This document shows positions 1-8,000 of a stretch of DNA of 15,429 nucleotides, in pieces (the stretch's first letter is position 1; the number at the start of each line of letters is the position of its first letter). A model generated the notes under the pieces. That model worked only from the letters and a program-made list of their open reading frames with translations, searched no databases and was not told the DNA's origin. The stretch is taken from contig JADFOM010000026.1 of assembly GCA_022562835.1 (NCBI GenBank), forward strand, positions 1 through 15,429. The letters run 5' to 3'. The position numbers and the translations under genes are program-made. This stretch comes from Acidobacteriota bacterium (GTDB lineage Bacteria > Actinomycetota > Acidimicrobiia > Acidimicrobiales > SHLQ01).

Positions 1-173
1 ATCTGCTGAACCGCCACCGACACGCCGCCCTCATGTTGCGCTTCAAGCCAACAGAATCCCAGGAACTCACGCGCGACCCCGACACCGAGGAACGATCGCC
101 AAAACGACTTGACGCCCTCAAAGTCTGCAGCGTTGATAACGATCGAACCAACCGTTCCGATTCTCTCTGCCAT
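1..173 (-). CDS. VOC (glyoxalase/bleomycin-resistance/dioxygenase) superfamily protein, N-terminal part only
   Basis: Reading the minus strand from the ATG at 173 gives 57 open codons that run off the left edge, so the C-terminus is outside the window. The peptide begins MAERIGTVGSIVINAADF and continues through SFWRSFLGVGVAREF and FCWLEAQ. This is the usual opening of a VOC-fold module: a first beta strand with a metal-ligand-type position, a helix with an aromatic FW pair, then 'FLG'. Such proteins are commonly about 120-130 residues; many are metal-dependent lyases, dioxygenases or binding proteins, and the substrate cannot be told from this fragment. No good Shine-Dalgarno sequence precedes the ATG; a TATCCT hexamer ends six bases upstream, which would suit a leaderless transcript. 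The gene is separated from the phosphatase gene by about 230 bp. The family call is from sequence pattern only. Confidence 0.72.
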   Translation of the reverse strand, partial: MAERIGTVGSIVINAADFEGVKSFWRSFLGVGVAREFLGFCWLEAQHEGGVSVAVQQ

Positions 174-179
174 ATCCGC

Positions 180-185
180 AGGATA
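180..185 (-). promoter_or_regulatory. possible -10 box for a leaderless VOC-protein transcript
   Basis: On the minus strand TATCCT fits the actinobacterial TANNNT -10 pattern and ends six bases before the ATG at 173, the spacing expected if transcription starts at the start codon. There is no recognisable -35 at 16-18 bp and no clear ribosome binding site, so this is a weak inference. Confidence 0.25.
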
Positions 186-263
186 GCGCAGCCCGCAATA
201 GGAGGCCCTAGATCGTTGCGGGATCCCGTCAGGGATCGATTCGGTCAATCAGCAGGGCTGACC

Positions 264-283
264 ATCGCTGCGACCACAGCGAT
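264..283. repeat. 7-bp perfect inverted repeat between the phosphatase and VOC genes
   Basis: ATCGCTG (264-270) and CAGCGAT (277-283) pair perfectly around a six-base loop. It lies about 120 bp downstream of the phosphatase stop. No T-run follows on either strand, so it is not a classical intrinsic terminator; it could be an RNA hairpin at the 3' end of the phosphatase message or chance. A second short hairpin (GATCCC-GTCA-GGGATC, 222-237) lies closer to the VOC gene. I see no gene in 174-401. Confidence 0.35.
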
Positions 284-401
284 CAATCCCGCTCGAGCAG
301 CAATGTCCTGCACGACCGCGACGCCAGGCAGTGCCTACGGCCGGCTGGTAGATGGGTTCGCGGACGCCGACCCCAACTCGACAGTGCTGGTCAGAAGCGC
401 C

Positions 402-2018
402 TCAGCTGACCTCGCGCATGTTGGGGTCACCCGAGTCGACCGCGAATCGAGCTGTAGTCGTCAACCCCGATGATGGGTCCCAGATGTCGTCGACCGACCG
501 ATACTCGACGTTGAAGTCATCCTCGGTCACGGTGCAGTGCAAATAACCGTTGTCCCCGGCGAAGTGATGCACATGCGGATTCGCCGGACGTACCTCGGCG
601 GCAAAAGGCGCCGACGAAATCGCGGTCGCCATGAATTCGGGGGCAATCACGTCGCGTCCAAACGCTGGTCCGACATCGAGCGCGAAACTTGCGTGGTAGT
701 CCCCGCTAAGCACCACGGGGTTGGAGGTCGTCGCCAGCGCATCGGCGACGCGGTCGCGGGCCTGCGTGTACCCGTCCCATCCTTCGAGGTAATAGCCCGC
801 CTCACTGTCTCCTTCGACCCTCGCGTCGAGCCCCGCGAACATCACCGGACTGACGAGTGTGGTCCAGGTGGTGGACGCGTCACTCAAACCGTCGAGTAAC
901 CACTCTTCCTGCTGGTCGCCCAATAGGGTTCGCTCCGCATCGCGGTCATCGCACGCACCGAAATCGAACCTCGAGGCATCCAGACAAGGCGGCTCATCGG
1001 CGTACTGGCGGGTGTCGATCATGAACAGCTCCGCGAGATCGCCGATCCGCACCGATCGGTACACGTCGAGTGCACCGTCGACGGGCGGATCGAGCCTGAC
1101 AGGTTGATGCTCCCACCATGCCTGATAGGCGGCTACACGTTTCGCCTTGAAGTCGCCGCCGGCCAGGTCGAGCTGACCGCCATCATCTTTGTAGTAGTTG
1201 TCGGTGATCTCGTGGTCATCCCACATGACGAACCAGCCCGAGGCGGCATGTGCGGCCTGCAGGTGGACGTCTGACTTGACCTCCGCGTAGCGAAGCCGGA
1301 ACCCCTCGAGATCGACCGGCGGCGTCGTCGTCCAGACACGTTCGGCGGTCTTGTCAGGCGAAGCGTCGATCGGAGGCAGTTCGTAGATGTAGTCCCCGGT
1401 GAATACCACAGCCGCGGAATCGTCGCGCTCCGCGATCTCACGCCAGGCCGAATACTGCCCGAACTGCGGGTCCTGACATGTCGCCACCACGAACGAAAAG
1501 GGTTCGGTTCCATCCGCGGGAAGCGTCCGGAATCTGCCCACCTCGCTTGTCCAGTCCCCGACAGAGAACCGATACACATAGTCGGTAGACGCTTCGAGAC
1601 CGGTCGCGTCAGCATGCACCGAGTGCGCGTATTTCGCCGAGGCAGTCTCGACGCCCTCGGCCACAACTGGGTCGAAGGACTCGTGGAGAGCAACCTGCCA
1701 GATCACAGAGACTTCTTCATCCGGCATGGCTCCGTCCCCAACAGAGGGATCGGGCACCAAACGGGTCCAGAGAATTGCAGCCTCGCCGGTTACATCGCCC
1801 GACGCGACACCCAATGTGAACGGCTCATCGGGTAGCTCTACGTCGGGCACTACCGACGTAGAGGACGATGCCGAAACCGCGCTCGACGTCGAACTCGATC
1901 CGGTCGCCGGGACTGTTGTGGAGTTAGCCGACTTAGAATCGCTGCTCGATGAGCATGCTGCGGCAACGACACCAATCGCACCCAGCATGAGCGCTCGACG
2001 ACTCAGTTCCTGACTCAC
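402..2018 (-). CDS. phoD: PhoD-family alkaline phosphatase/phosphodiesterase, Tat-exported, probable lipoprotein
   Basis: This 538-residue protein is a secreted metallophosphoesterase that would release phosphate from organic esters outside the membrane. Residues 1-22 form an export signal: twin arginine (SRRALML, 6-12), a short hydrophobic stretch and a lipobox-like AAAC with Cys22. A Ser/Thr-rich linker (23-58) follows. A PhoD N-terminal beta domain starts near 66 (FTLGVASGD...ILWTRL). The catalytic domain carries ATCQ (Cys181), GDYIYE (208-213), WDDHEITDN (266-274), DTRQYADE (335-342) and GDYH (439-442), the conserved metal-site blocks of PhoD, which in characterised members bind Fe3+ and Ca2+. 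The start is GTG at 2018, preceded by GAAGG at about 8 bp. It follows alr after 164 bp; no Pho-box-like repeat was seen in that gap. Only the lipobox -3 alanine is suboptimal. Family confidence is high; the substrate is unknown. Confidence 0.93.
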   Translation of the reverse strand: MSQELSRRALMLGAIGVVAAACSSSSDSKSANSTTVPATGSSSTSSAVSASSSTSVVPDVELPDEPFTLGVASGDVTGEAAILWTRLVPDPSVGDGAMPDEEVSVIWQVALHESFDPVVAEGVETASAKYAHSVHADATGLEASTDYVYRFSVGDWTSEVGRFRTLPADGTEPFSFVVATCQDPQFGQYSAWREIAERDDSAAVVFTGDYIYELPPIDASPDKTAERVWTTTPPVDLEGFRLRYAEVKSDVHLQAAHAASGWFVMWDDHEITDNYYKDDGGQLDLAGGDFKAKRVAAYQAWWEHQPVRLDPPVDGALDVYRSVRIGDLAELFMIDTRQYADEPPCLDASRFDFGACDDRDAERTLLGDQQEEWLLDGLSDASTTWTTLVSPVMFAGLDARVEGDSEAGYYLEGWDGYTQARDRVADALATTSNPVVLSGDYHASFALDVGPAFGRDVIAPEFMATAISSAPFAAEVRPANPHVHHFAGDNGYLHCTVTEDDFNVEYRSVDDIWDPSSGLTTTARFAVDSGDPNMREVS

Positions 2019-2182
2019 GACCGATCCCTTCGATGAAAAGCCTTACGCACCACCATCTCACAGGCGGAGGTCATCAAGCAGAGCCTGAGCGACTGCGGCC
2101 TGCGGCTGGCATCGAATCAGATAGATGTCGAGGCAGCGAACTGGGTCTCCAAATGACCGTCCGCTCAGCGGTGCCAATGGTC

Positions 2183-3296
2183 TCAGTTTCGTAGAACGCG
2201 GGGCAAGCGGGCGCTTAGGTCGCAGAACACCTCATAGGAAATCGTGCCGAGTCGATCGGCGACCTCGGTAGCCGTGACCTCCTCGTCACCCTGACGCCCA
2301 ATCACGATGACCTCATCGCCAATAGTGGCTTCTCGCTGTGTGACGTCCTGTCCCAGGTCCACCATGAACTGATCCATCGTGACCTGGCCCACGATGGGTC
2401 GACGATGTCCGCGGTGTAGAACCTCGATGCCGCATCGACCGCTCGACCGCCGGATGCCGTCGGCGTAGCCCATCGGCACGGTCGCGATCGTGGTGTCGGT
2501 CTTAGCGTGCCATCGGTGTCCATAGGACACCCCATCGCCCGCGTCGATCGTGCGTAGCGCAGAGATGACCGAGCGAACTGAAAGCGCTGGTGCCAACTCA
2601 ACGACACCCCCCAGATGCGGCGCGGGCGGCGCTCCATAGGTCGCAATACCGAGTCGAACCATGTCGAAGCGCGCCTTGGGATAGGCCAGTGCAGCCGCCG
2701 AGTTCGCCGCATGGACGACAACTTCAGAGGAAAGACCCGGCCGCAATTCATCGACGATTTCAGCGAAACGATCGATCTGGGCAACGGTGAAGGTGCCGTC
2801 GGCCTCGTCTGCGACAGGACAGTGTGTTGCGATACCGGCTAGTTCCAATGCAGGTTCGTTCTGGATCCGGGAACTAGCGCGGTGCATCCGACGGTGCACA
2901 GCCAGCGCGATGCATTCCGGTATCGATCTCGAGGTGTAGGCGGGCAGACCCTGCCGTAAGCGATGCGATCGCATCGATCTTCTGCGGCGTAGCGACCACC
3001 ATCTCAAGTTCGTGCGCAATGGCTTCAGGGACGTCAGCGTCAGCGGGCTCGGACAGCAGCAGGATCGGCGCATCGATGCCCGCTGTGCGCAACTCGACAG
3101 CCTCGTCGACGAGGGCGACGGCGAGAATTGTCGCGCCACCGGCGAGCGCTGCTCGCGCAGCTATCAGTGCCCCGTGTCCGTAGCCGTTCGCCTTGACTAC
3201 GCCGCACACCGTCGATGGAGCGACGTGCGCCACGAGCGAACGGTAGTTCTCGACAAGGGCGACCCGATCGATCTCGACGATTGATGGGAGCGTCAT
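2183..3296 (-). CDS. alr: alanine racemase (frame broken near 2873-2890)
   Basis: PLP-dependent alanine racemase makes D-alanine for peptidoglycan. The 5' part (ATG at 3296, GGAG ribosome site 6 bp upstream) reads EIDRVALVENYRSL, then VVKANGYGHGA with the PLP-binding Lys35, and LHLEIDTGMHRAGCAP before a stop TAG at 2874-2876. The protein continues in another frame with EPALELAGIATHCPVADEAD, the catalytic-Tyr block DGVSYGHRWHAK, VPMGYADGIRR and VTMDQFMVDLG, ending at the TGA at 2183-2185. Neither half is functional alone. Total length (1114 nt) is one base over a multiple of three: either one extra base, or two missing bases. Restoring two bases gives an ALVxRI segment and spacing closer to the family. 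Its start overlaps the nnr stop by ATGA. In related genomes tsaE usually follows alr; here it does not. A sequence error is more likely than a true pseudogene, given the essential role. Confidence 0.9.
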
Positions 3297-4636
3297 GGCT
3301 GCTCCGGCGCAACCCGACGAGCCTCGTCAAATGCCCGCGGCAGCGCCTCGGCAACATCGGATGCGATCAAGCCCTCGGCTGAACACAGCCGACCAGCAAG
3401 ACCGTGAACCATCGCGCCCGCCCCTGCAGCATCGAACGCGCCTAGACCACGCGCCAACAGCGCCGAGATCACTCCACTCAGCACATCGCCTGTGCCCGCT
3501 GTCGCAAGTCGCTGATCTCCGCTGTCGACAAATCTCACCCGGCCCGATGGCTCGCCGATCAGAGTGGTAGATCCCTTCAGCAGCACGACCGCCTCGAACG
3601 TAGAGGCCACCGATCGAACAGCTGCGACAAGGTCGCTGGACCCGGAGTACAGCGTCGAGAATTCGCCCGCATGCGGGGTCATCACCGTCGGCTCGGTGCG
3701 CACCGTCACCGAGCCCGGCACCTCTGCCAAATGGTGCAGTGCATCTGCATCGACAACGAGTGGCATCGGAAGTTGTGCACACAGACCCCGCACCTTCTCC
3801 GACGTGCTGGGGTCAAGACCCAGACCTGGCCCGATCACCGCCGATGCAAAGCGCCGCAGAGTCGGCGGATCCGGCACCTCGCCGAGTTGCACACACTCAT
3901 CGAGGAGGCATTCGTCACGAACACCGTCGAGGCCGACGCGTGCAACGTAGCCGGCTCCCGCCCGCAGCGTCGCACTACAAACCAGCCGACCTGCACCTGG
4001 CATCGCCGCTGAACCTGCAATGGCCAACACGGCCGATCGCCACTTGTGGGTGTCACGCGCCTGCGGTGGCACAAGTTCGTCGAAATCGATGAGCTCGAGC
4101 AGATCCATGCTGGCGCACGAAACATCGAGCCCAATCGATGCCACCTCGACATCTCCGCACCAATCCGGTCCATCACCGAGCAGATGCCCTGGTTTGAGGG
4201 CCTCAAACGTCACAGTGCGATCTGCTTTCAATGGAGATCCGAGACGCTCTCCCGTAGTGCCAGCAATACCGCTAGGCACGTCGACGGCTAGCACCTTGGG
4301 GACGCCAACCAACCGCGGCGCCACGTAATTGCGCGACAGCCCAGTGCCAAATGCCGCGTCGATCACGAGGTCGACCGGTGCGAGCGTTTCGACGTCCGAA
4401 TCATGAACGACAACACGCGCACCGCCACGGGAAAGTAGCCGGGCAGCGACGCGCCCATCGGCTCCGTTATTGCCGCGCCCAGCGATCACCGCGATCCGTT
4501 TGCCGTAGAGACCTCCGAGCATCGAGCGCGCCGTCCGCGAGACCGCGAAGCCCGCCCGTGCGATCAGAGTGTCGACCGACTCGGCAGCACTCGCATCGAC
4601 CGACGCCATTTCTTCTGGCGAAAGCACCGGAATCAT
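3293..4636 (-). CDS. nnr: bifunctional NAD(P)H-hydrate repair enzyme (epimerase + ADP/ATP-dependent dehydratase)
   Basis: This cytoplasmic metabolite-repair enzyme of 447 residues restores hydrated NADH/NADPH. The N-terminal YjeF-type epimerase domain (about 1-180) shows GRGNNGADG (53-61), DAAFGTG (93-99), VDVPSGIAG (118-126) and FEALKPGHLLG (144-154). The C-terminal ribokinase-like dehydratase domain (about 195-440) shows IAGSAAMPGAGR, IGPGLGLDPS, DADAL (296-300), MTPHAGEF (319-326), LKGSTTLIG and GTGDVLSG (381-388). Both domains appear complete; 447 residues is slightly short for the fused form, mostly from a compact linker. The ATG at 4636 overlaps the acpS stop (ATGA), and the gene's own stop overlaps the alr start the same way, suggesting translational coupling of acpS-nnr-alr. 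The same neighbours occur in many actinobacteria and other bacteria. Confidence 0.95.
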   Translation of the reverse strand: MIPVLSPEEMASVDASAAESVDTLIARAGFAVSRTARSMLGGLYGKRIAVIAGRGNNGADGRVAARLLSRGGARVVVHDSDVETLAPVDLVIDAAFGTGLSRNYVAPRLVGVPKVLAVDVPSGIAGTTGERLGSPLKADRTVTFEALKPGHLLGDGPDWCGDVEVASIGLDVSCASMDLLELIDFDELVPPQARDTHKWRSAVLAIAGSAAMPGAGRLVCSATLRAGAGYVARVGLDGVRDECLLDECVQLGEVPDPPTLRRFASAVIGPGLGLDPSTSEKVRGLCAQLPMPLVVDADALHHLAEVPGSVTVRTEPTVMTPHAGEFSTLYSGSSDLVAAVRSVASTFEAVVLLKGSTTLIGEPSGRVRFVDSGDQRLATAGTGDVLSGVISALLARGLGAFDAAGAGAMVHGLAGRLCSAEGLIASDVAEALPRAFDEARRVAPEQP

Positions 4637-4998
4637 TCGGCTACCACCATTGCATGAGCGACGGTGTCGGTGTGGGTCATGGACAACTTGAACGACACCA
4701 GTCCTCTCTCGGCAGCAAGCGAAGCGGCAGAACCATGCAACAACAGAGATGGATTGCCATCGTCGCCGCGGACAACCTCAATATCAACCATGCGAACGGC
4801 TCCGATGCCACATCCCAACGCCTTCATGACCGCCTCTTTGGCGGCGAAACGTACAGCAAGTCGCTCGGTCGGATCGTTCGCCGTCGCCGCATATGAGCGT
4901 TCGTCCTCTGTAAAGAGCCGTCCGGCCAGACCCGGACGTCGTTGCAGGACTCGCCGAAATCGGTCTACGTCGACCAAGTCGGTGCCGATCTCGGTCAT
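4633..4998 (-). CDS. acpS: holo-[acyl-carrier-protein] synthase
   Basis: AcpS transfers the 4'-phosphopantetheine arm from CoA to the conserved serine of acyl carrier protein, activating fatty acid synthesis. The 121-residue length is normal for the family. Diagnostic blocks are GTDLVDVDRF (5-14, with the metal-binding Asp), FTEDERSYA (29-37) and RFAAKEAVMKALGCGI (from about residue 50, holding the second metal ligand Glu in KEA); MTHTDTVAHA near the end matches the closing S-(M/I)-S/T-H strand. The ATG at 4998 lies 6 bp after the glmS stop; GGAGGG sits rather far upstream (about 11 bp). The stop overlaps the nnr start by ATGA. The frame is intact. Confidence 0.95.
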   Translation of the reverse strand: MTEIGTDLVDVDRFRRVLQRRPGLAGRLFTEDERSYAATANDPTERLAVRFAAKEAVMKALGCGIGAVRMVDIEVVRGDDGNPSLLLHGSAASLAAERGLVSFKLSMTHTDTVAHAMVVAE

Positions 4999-5004
4999 CA
5001 GCGT

Positions 5005-8000
5005 CTACGCCCTCCAGCGATCCGCCAGCGCCGGGACCGGCAACGTGAGGAGGTCGAGCGGTGAGTGCGTGCCGAGCAGGTCATCGCGGAACGTGGGCTC
5101 GGTCTCCATTACAGCATCGCGTAACGCGGCGTAGCGCTGGTGATAGCCCTGCAACACACCCCGTAGGACGTCTGCGGACAGTTCTTCATGAAAACGTACG
5201 TGAAGAAGTGTCAGACCGACCGATATCGAGTCCTTCACCTCTGGCACGAAGATCAGACTGCGACCGTCACTGCGGCCGAGCCCGACCAGGACCTCACCGT
5301 CGGTAGCGACCCTATGTTTCGTGCCACGCAGTTGACTCGAACGCTCTGTCCGTGACGGGATCCCCAACGACACTCCACCGCGGTCGATAATCGACACACT
5401 TGGCTCCGCAGTCGAATCTCCGTCGAGGCCTTCGATCCGATAGCGAGTGAAACCGGTGACCTCGGCGACCGCTGGGTCGAGCTCCGAGAGCGTGCGCAGG
5501 GAGCGGTACGAAAGATGATCTCGTGGCGAACCGGCTTCTACGAGTGCCCTCACCAGTGGCGCCTTAAGCAAGTTCTCATCCGAACGCGAGATGCCGACCG
5601 TCACCGTCTTGGCCTGATGTTTGATCGCGTCGATTGGTCGTGTCAGCTCCTCGATACCGATCGTCAACGCCGCCACCAGATCGTCAAGAACCGCGGCCGG
5701 TGTGCCGACCTTGCCGAACTCGACTTGGTAAGCGTCGAGGGGAATCGAGCCTGTCGCGAAGCGATACAGCGCCGCTATGCGTACCGCCGTCGAAGCCTCA
5801 AGGCTGCCGTTGTACTCACCACTGCGAAGCCCATCGGCAAAAGCGGCCGAGGCCTGTGCAATCTGCGGTCGGAGCTCGCTGAGCATCCGTTCACCCCGCT
5901 CGGCATGTGCACCTCGGGTCGCAATGAACTGCTCGATCGCGGCGCGCGTTGCGTGTAGAGGCTGGGCTTGGGCGTCTATCGCCTTCGCCGCCTCATAACC
6001 AAACAGATGGCCTGCCATAGCCGACAAGACGAATGCCAAGCGCGGGTGGGTCGCTGGCACACCGATCACATCGAGTGCGGCAGCGAACCTCCGGTCATCT
6101 TGATTCGCGATGACGATTGGTGCGGCTTTGTGTGCCCGATAGATGCCGACCTCCTTGGCAACGTCGTCACCGGTCGAACCTTCAAGACCAGCAGCACAGA
6201 TCAGGATCATTGGCTCAGCCGACAAATCGATGTGTTTCTTGTCTTCGGTCACGTCAGCTGCGATCGATTTATAGCAAAGCTCCGAGAGTTTGATACGCAC
6301 CTCGCGTGCGGCAACAAGATTCGCGCCATTTCCGACCACGGCCCAGTATCGACGGCTCGGCGCAAACTCACGGGCGATCTCACCGATCGCGTCGCGTTTG
6401 GCGATCACCTCGGTCATCAACTGCGGCATCGCCCTTGCCGCGCGCAACATCGCCTGGCGATCCGATGAGGGCTCGCAGCCCGCCGCATCGGCGATCGCGA
6501 CCGACAGCAACAGTCCAGCCGCGATCTGCGAGTAGAAGGCCTTGGTCGAGGCAACGCTCATCTCGACGTCGCGGCCGTCGGATGTGTAGAGCACCCCATC
6601 GACCTTGTCGGTAAGGTCCGAACCGCGGCGATTGACGATCGCTATCACCGACGCCCCGCGCCCACGAACGATGTCGACGGTGCGGTTCGTGTCCGTCGTG
6701 GTTCCTGACTGACTGATAGCGACGACCAACACGTTCGAGAGATCGGCTCGTGGGTCGAAACCGGACAACTCTGTAGCGAGCACCGCTCGCGATCGAATAG
6801 GTGAACCGATGAGTTCGGCGTGCAGAGCTGCTGCACATGCCTGACCCGCCACCGCCGCGGTCCCCTGACCAATGACGAGTATCTCCTCAACCTCACCGGC
6901 AGACAGTTGTGCCCGGACACTGTCAGGAAGGCTGTCGGGGCCAAGACGCACGGTCAGGATTCCCTCCTCGTCGACCAGCTTTCCGCGCAGCGTCTTGGCG
7001 AACGAACGTGGTGCTTCGCTGATCTCCTTGAGGAGAAAATGTTGGTGGTCACCGCGATCAATATCGCGAGTGGTGACCTCCGCGTGTACGACGTCGGCTT
7101 CGTCGAGACCGAGCACAGTGCCGTCATAGGCCTGTCGAGTGATTCCTTCGAGCGACCCGGCGCGACGACGGTCAAGTGTCAGTAGCTGACCTCGGCTGGC
7201 CTCCGGATTATCCGGATTACCTGGTGTCTCGCCGTCCATGCGCACATAGCGATCCGTCTCCTCGACTACCCCGTAGGGTTCGCTGGCGATGACGTATGCG
7301 TCCTCGGCGAGGCCTACAAACAACCCTTGACCACTCCCTCGTAGCGCGAGCATCAAGAGGTCGGGTTCGGCCGGGCTTTGCGCCGCGATTGCCACTGAAC
7401 CTTCCAGCACCGACACGGTCCGGCGAAACGCCTCGACCATGCCACATCCCGAATCCAGATGGGCGCTTGCAAGTGTTGGAATGACCTTCGCATCTGTGGT
7501 GATATCGGCGGGCAGGTTCATCGACTCGGACGAAATGATGTCGGCGTAGTTGTCGACATCACCGTTGGCGACTGCCACGCAGTAGTTGGTGGAGTTCGAC
7601 GTGCTCTGCTCGCTGTTGACTGGGTGAGCGTTTGCTTCGGAGATGATGCCCACACTCGCCCAGCGGGTGTGGCCGAGCACAACGGCCTCTGACCCGTCGA
7701 CGTCGAGTGCAGCCCATAGGAGTTCGTCCGCGATGATCGCCGCTCGTAGCGCTGCGGTGTTGTCGCCGAGCTCACCGATCTCAGCCGCTGTTTTGTACAC
7801 GAAGCTGAGGGCTCCGTCGACGACGCGGAGGCTGTCACTCGAAAATGAAGCGTCGTCGAAGCGCGTCCCGATCGCAGAGCGCACCAGCGGGTCATCGAGA
7901 TCCAGCCCGTGTGAGGTCACGAGCAGATGAAGCCCAGCGGAATCACGCCCTCGGACCTCGAGACGGTCGAGTGCGGACAGCGCTTGTTGAATCGACAACG

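Noticed and set aside
33..473. 146-codon plus-strand open frame at the left edge
   Set aside because: It overlaps the recognisable VOC gene start (173 to 1) and the phosphatase C-terminus on the minus strand; its protein is low-complexity in type, Arg/Ser-rich, and resembles nothing.
2019..2182. Short open minus-strand stretch after alr (ending ...AQALLDDLRL)
   Set aside because: No start codon with a ribosome site, no recognisable family, and too short to judge; treated as intergenic. It was also examined for tsaE remnants and none were seen.
4351..4896. 181-codon plus-strand open frame
   Set aside because: Antisense to nnr and acpS, both clearly recognised; Arg-rich translation typical of the shadow of a high-G+C gene.
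7201..7222. Tandem TCCGGATTA repeat inside glmS
   Set aside because: Two 9-bp copies encode a repeated Asn-Pro-Asp/Glu in a loop of the protein; likely simple local duplication without further meaning.
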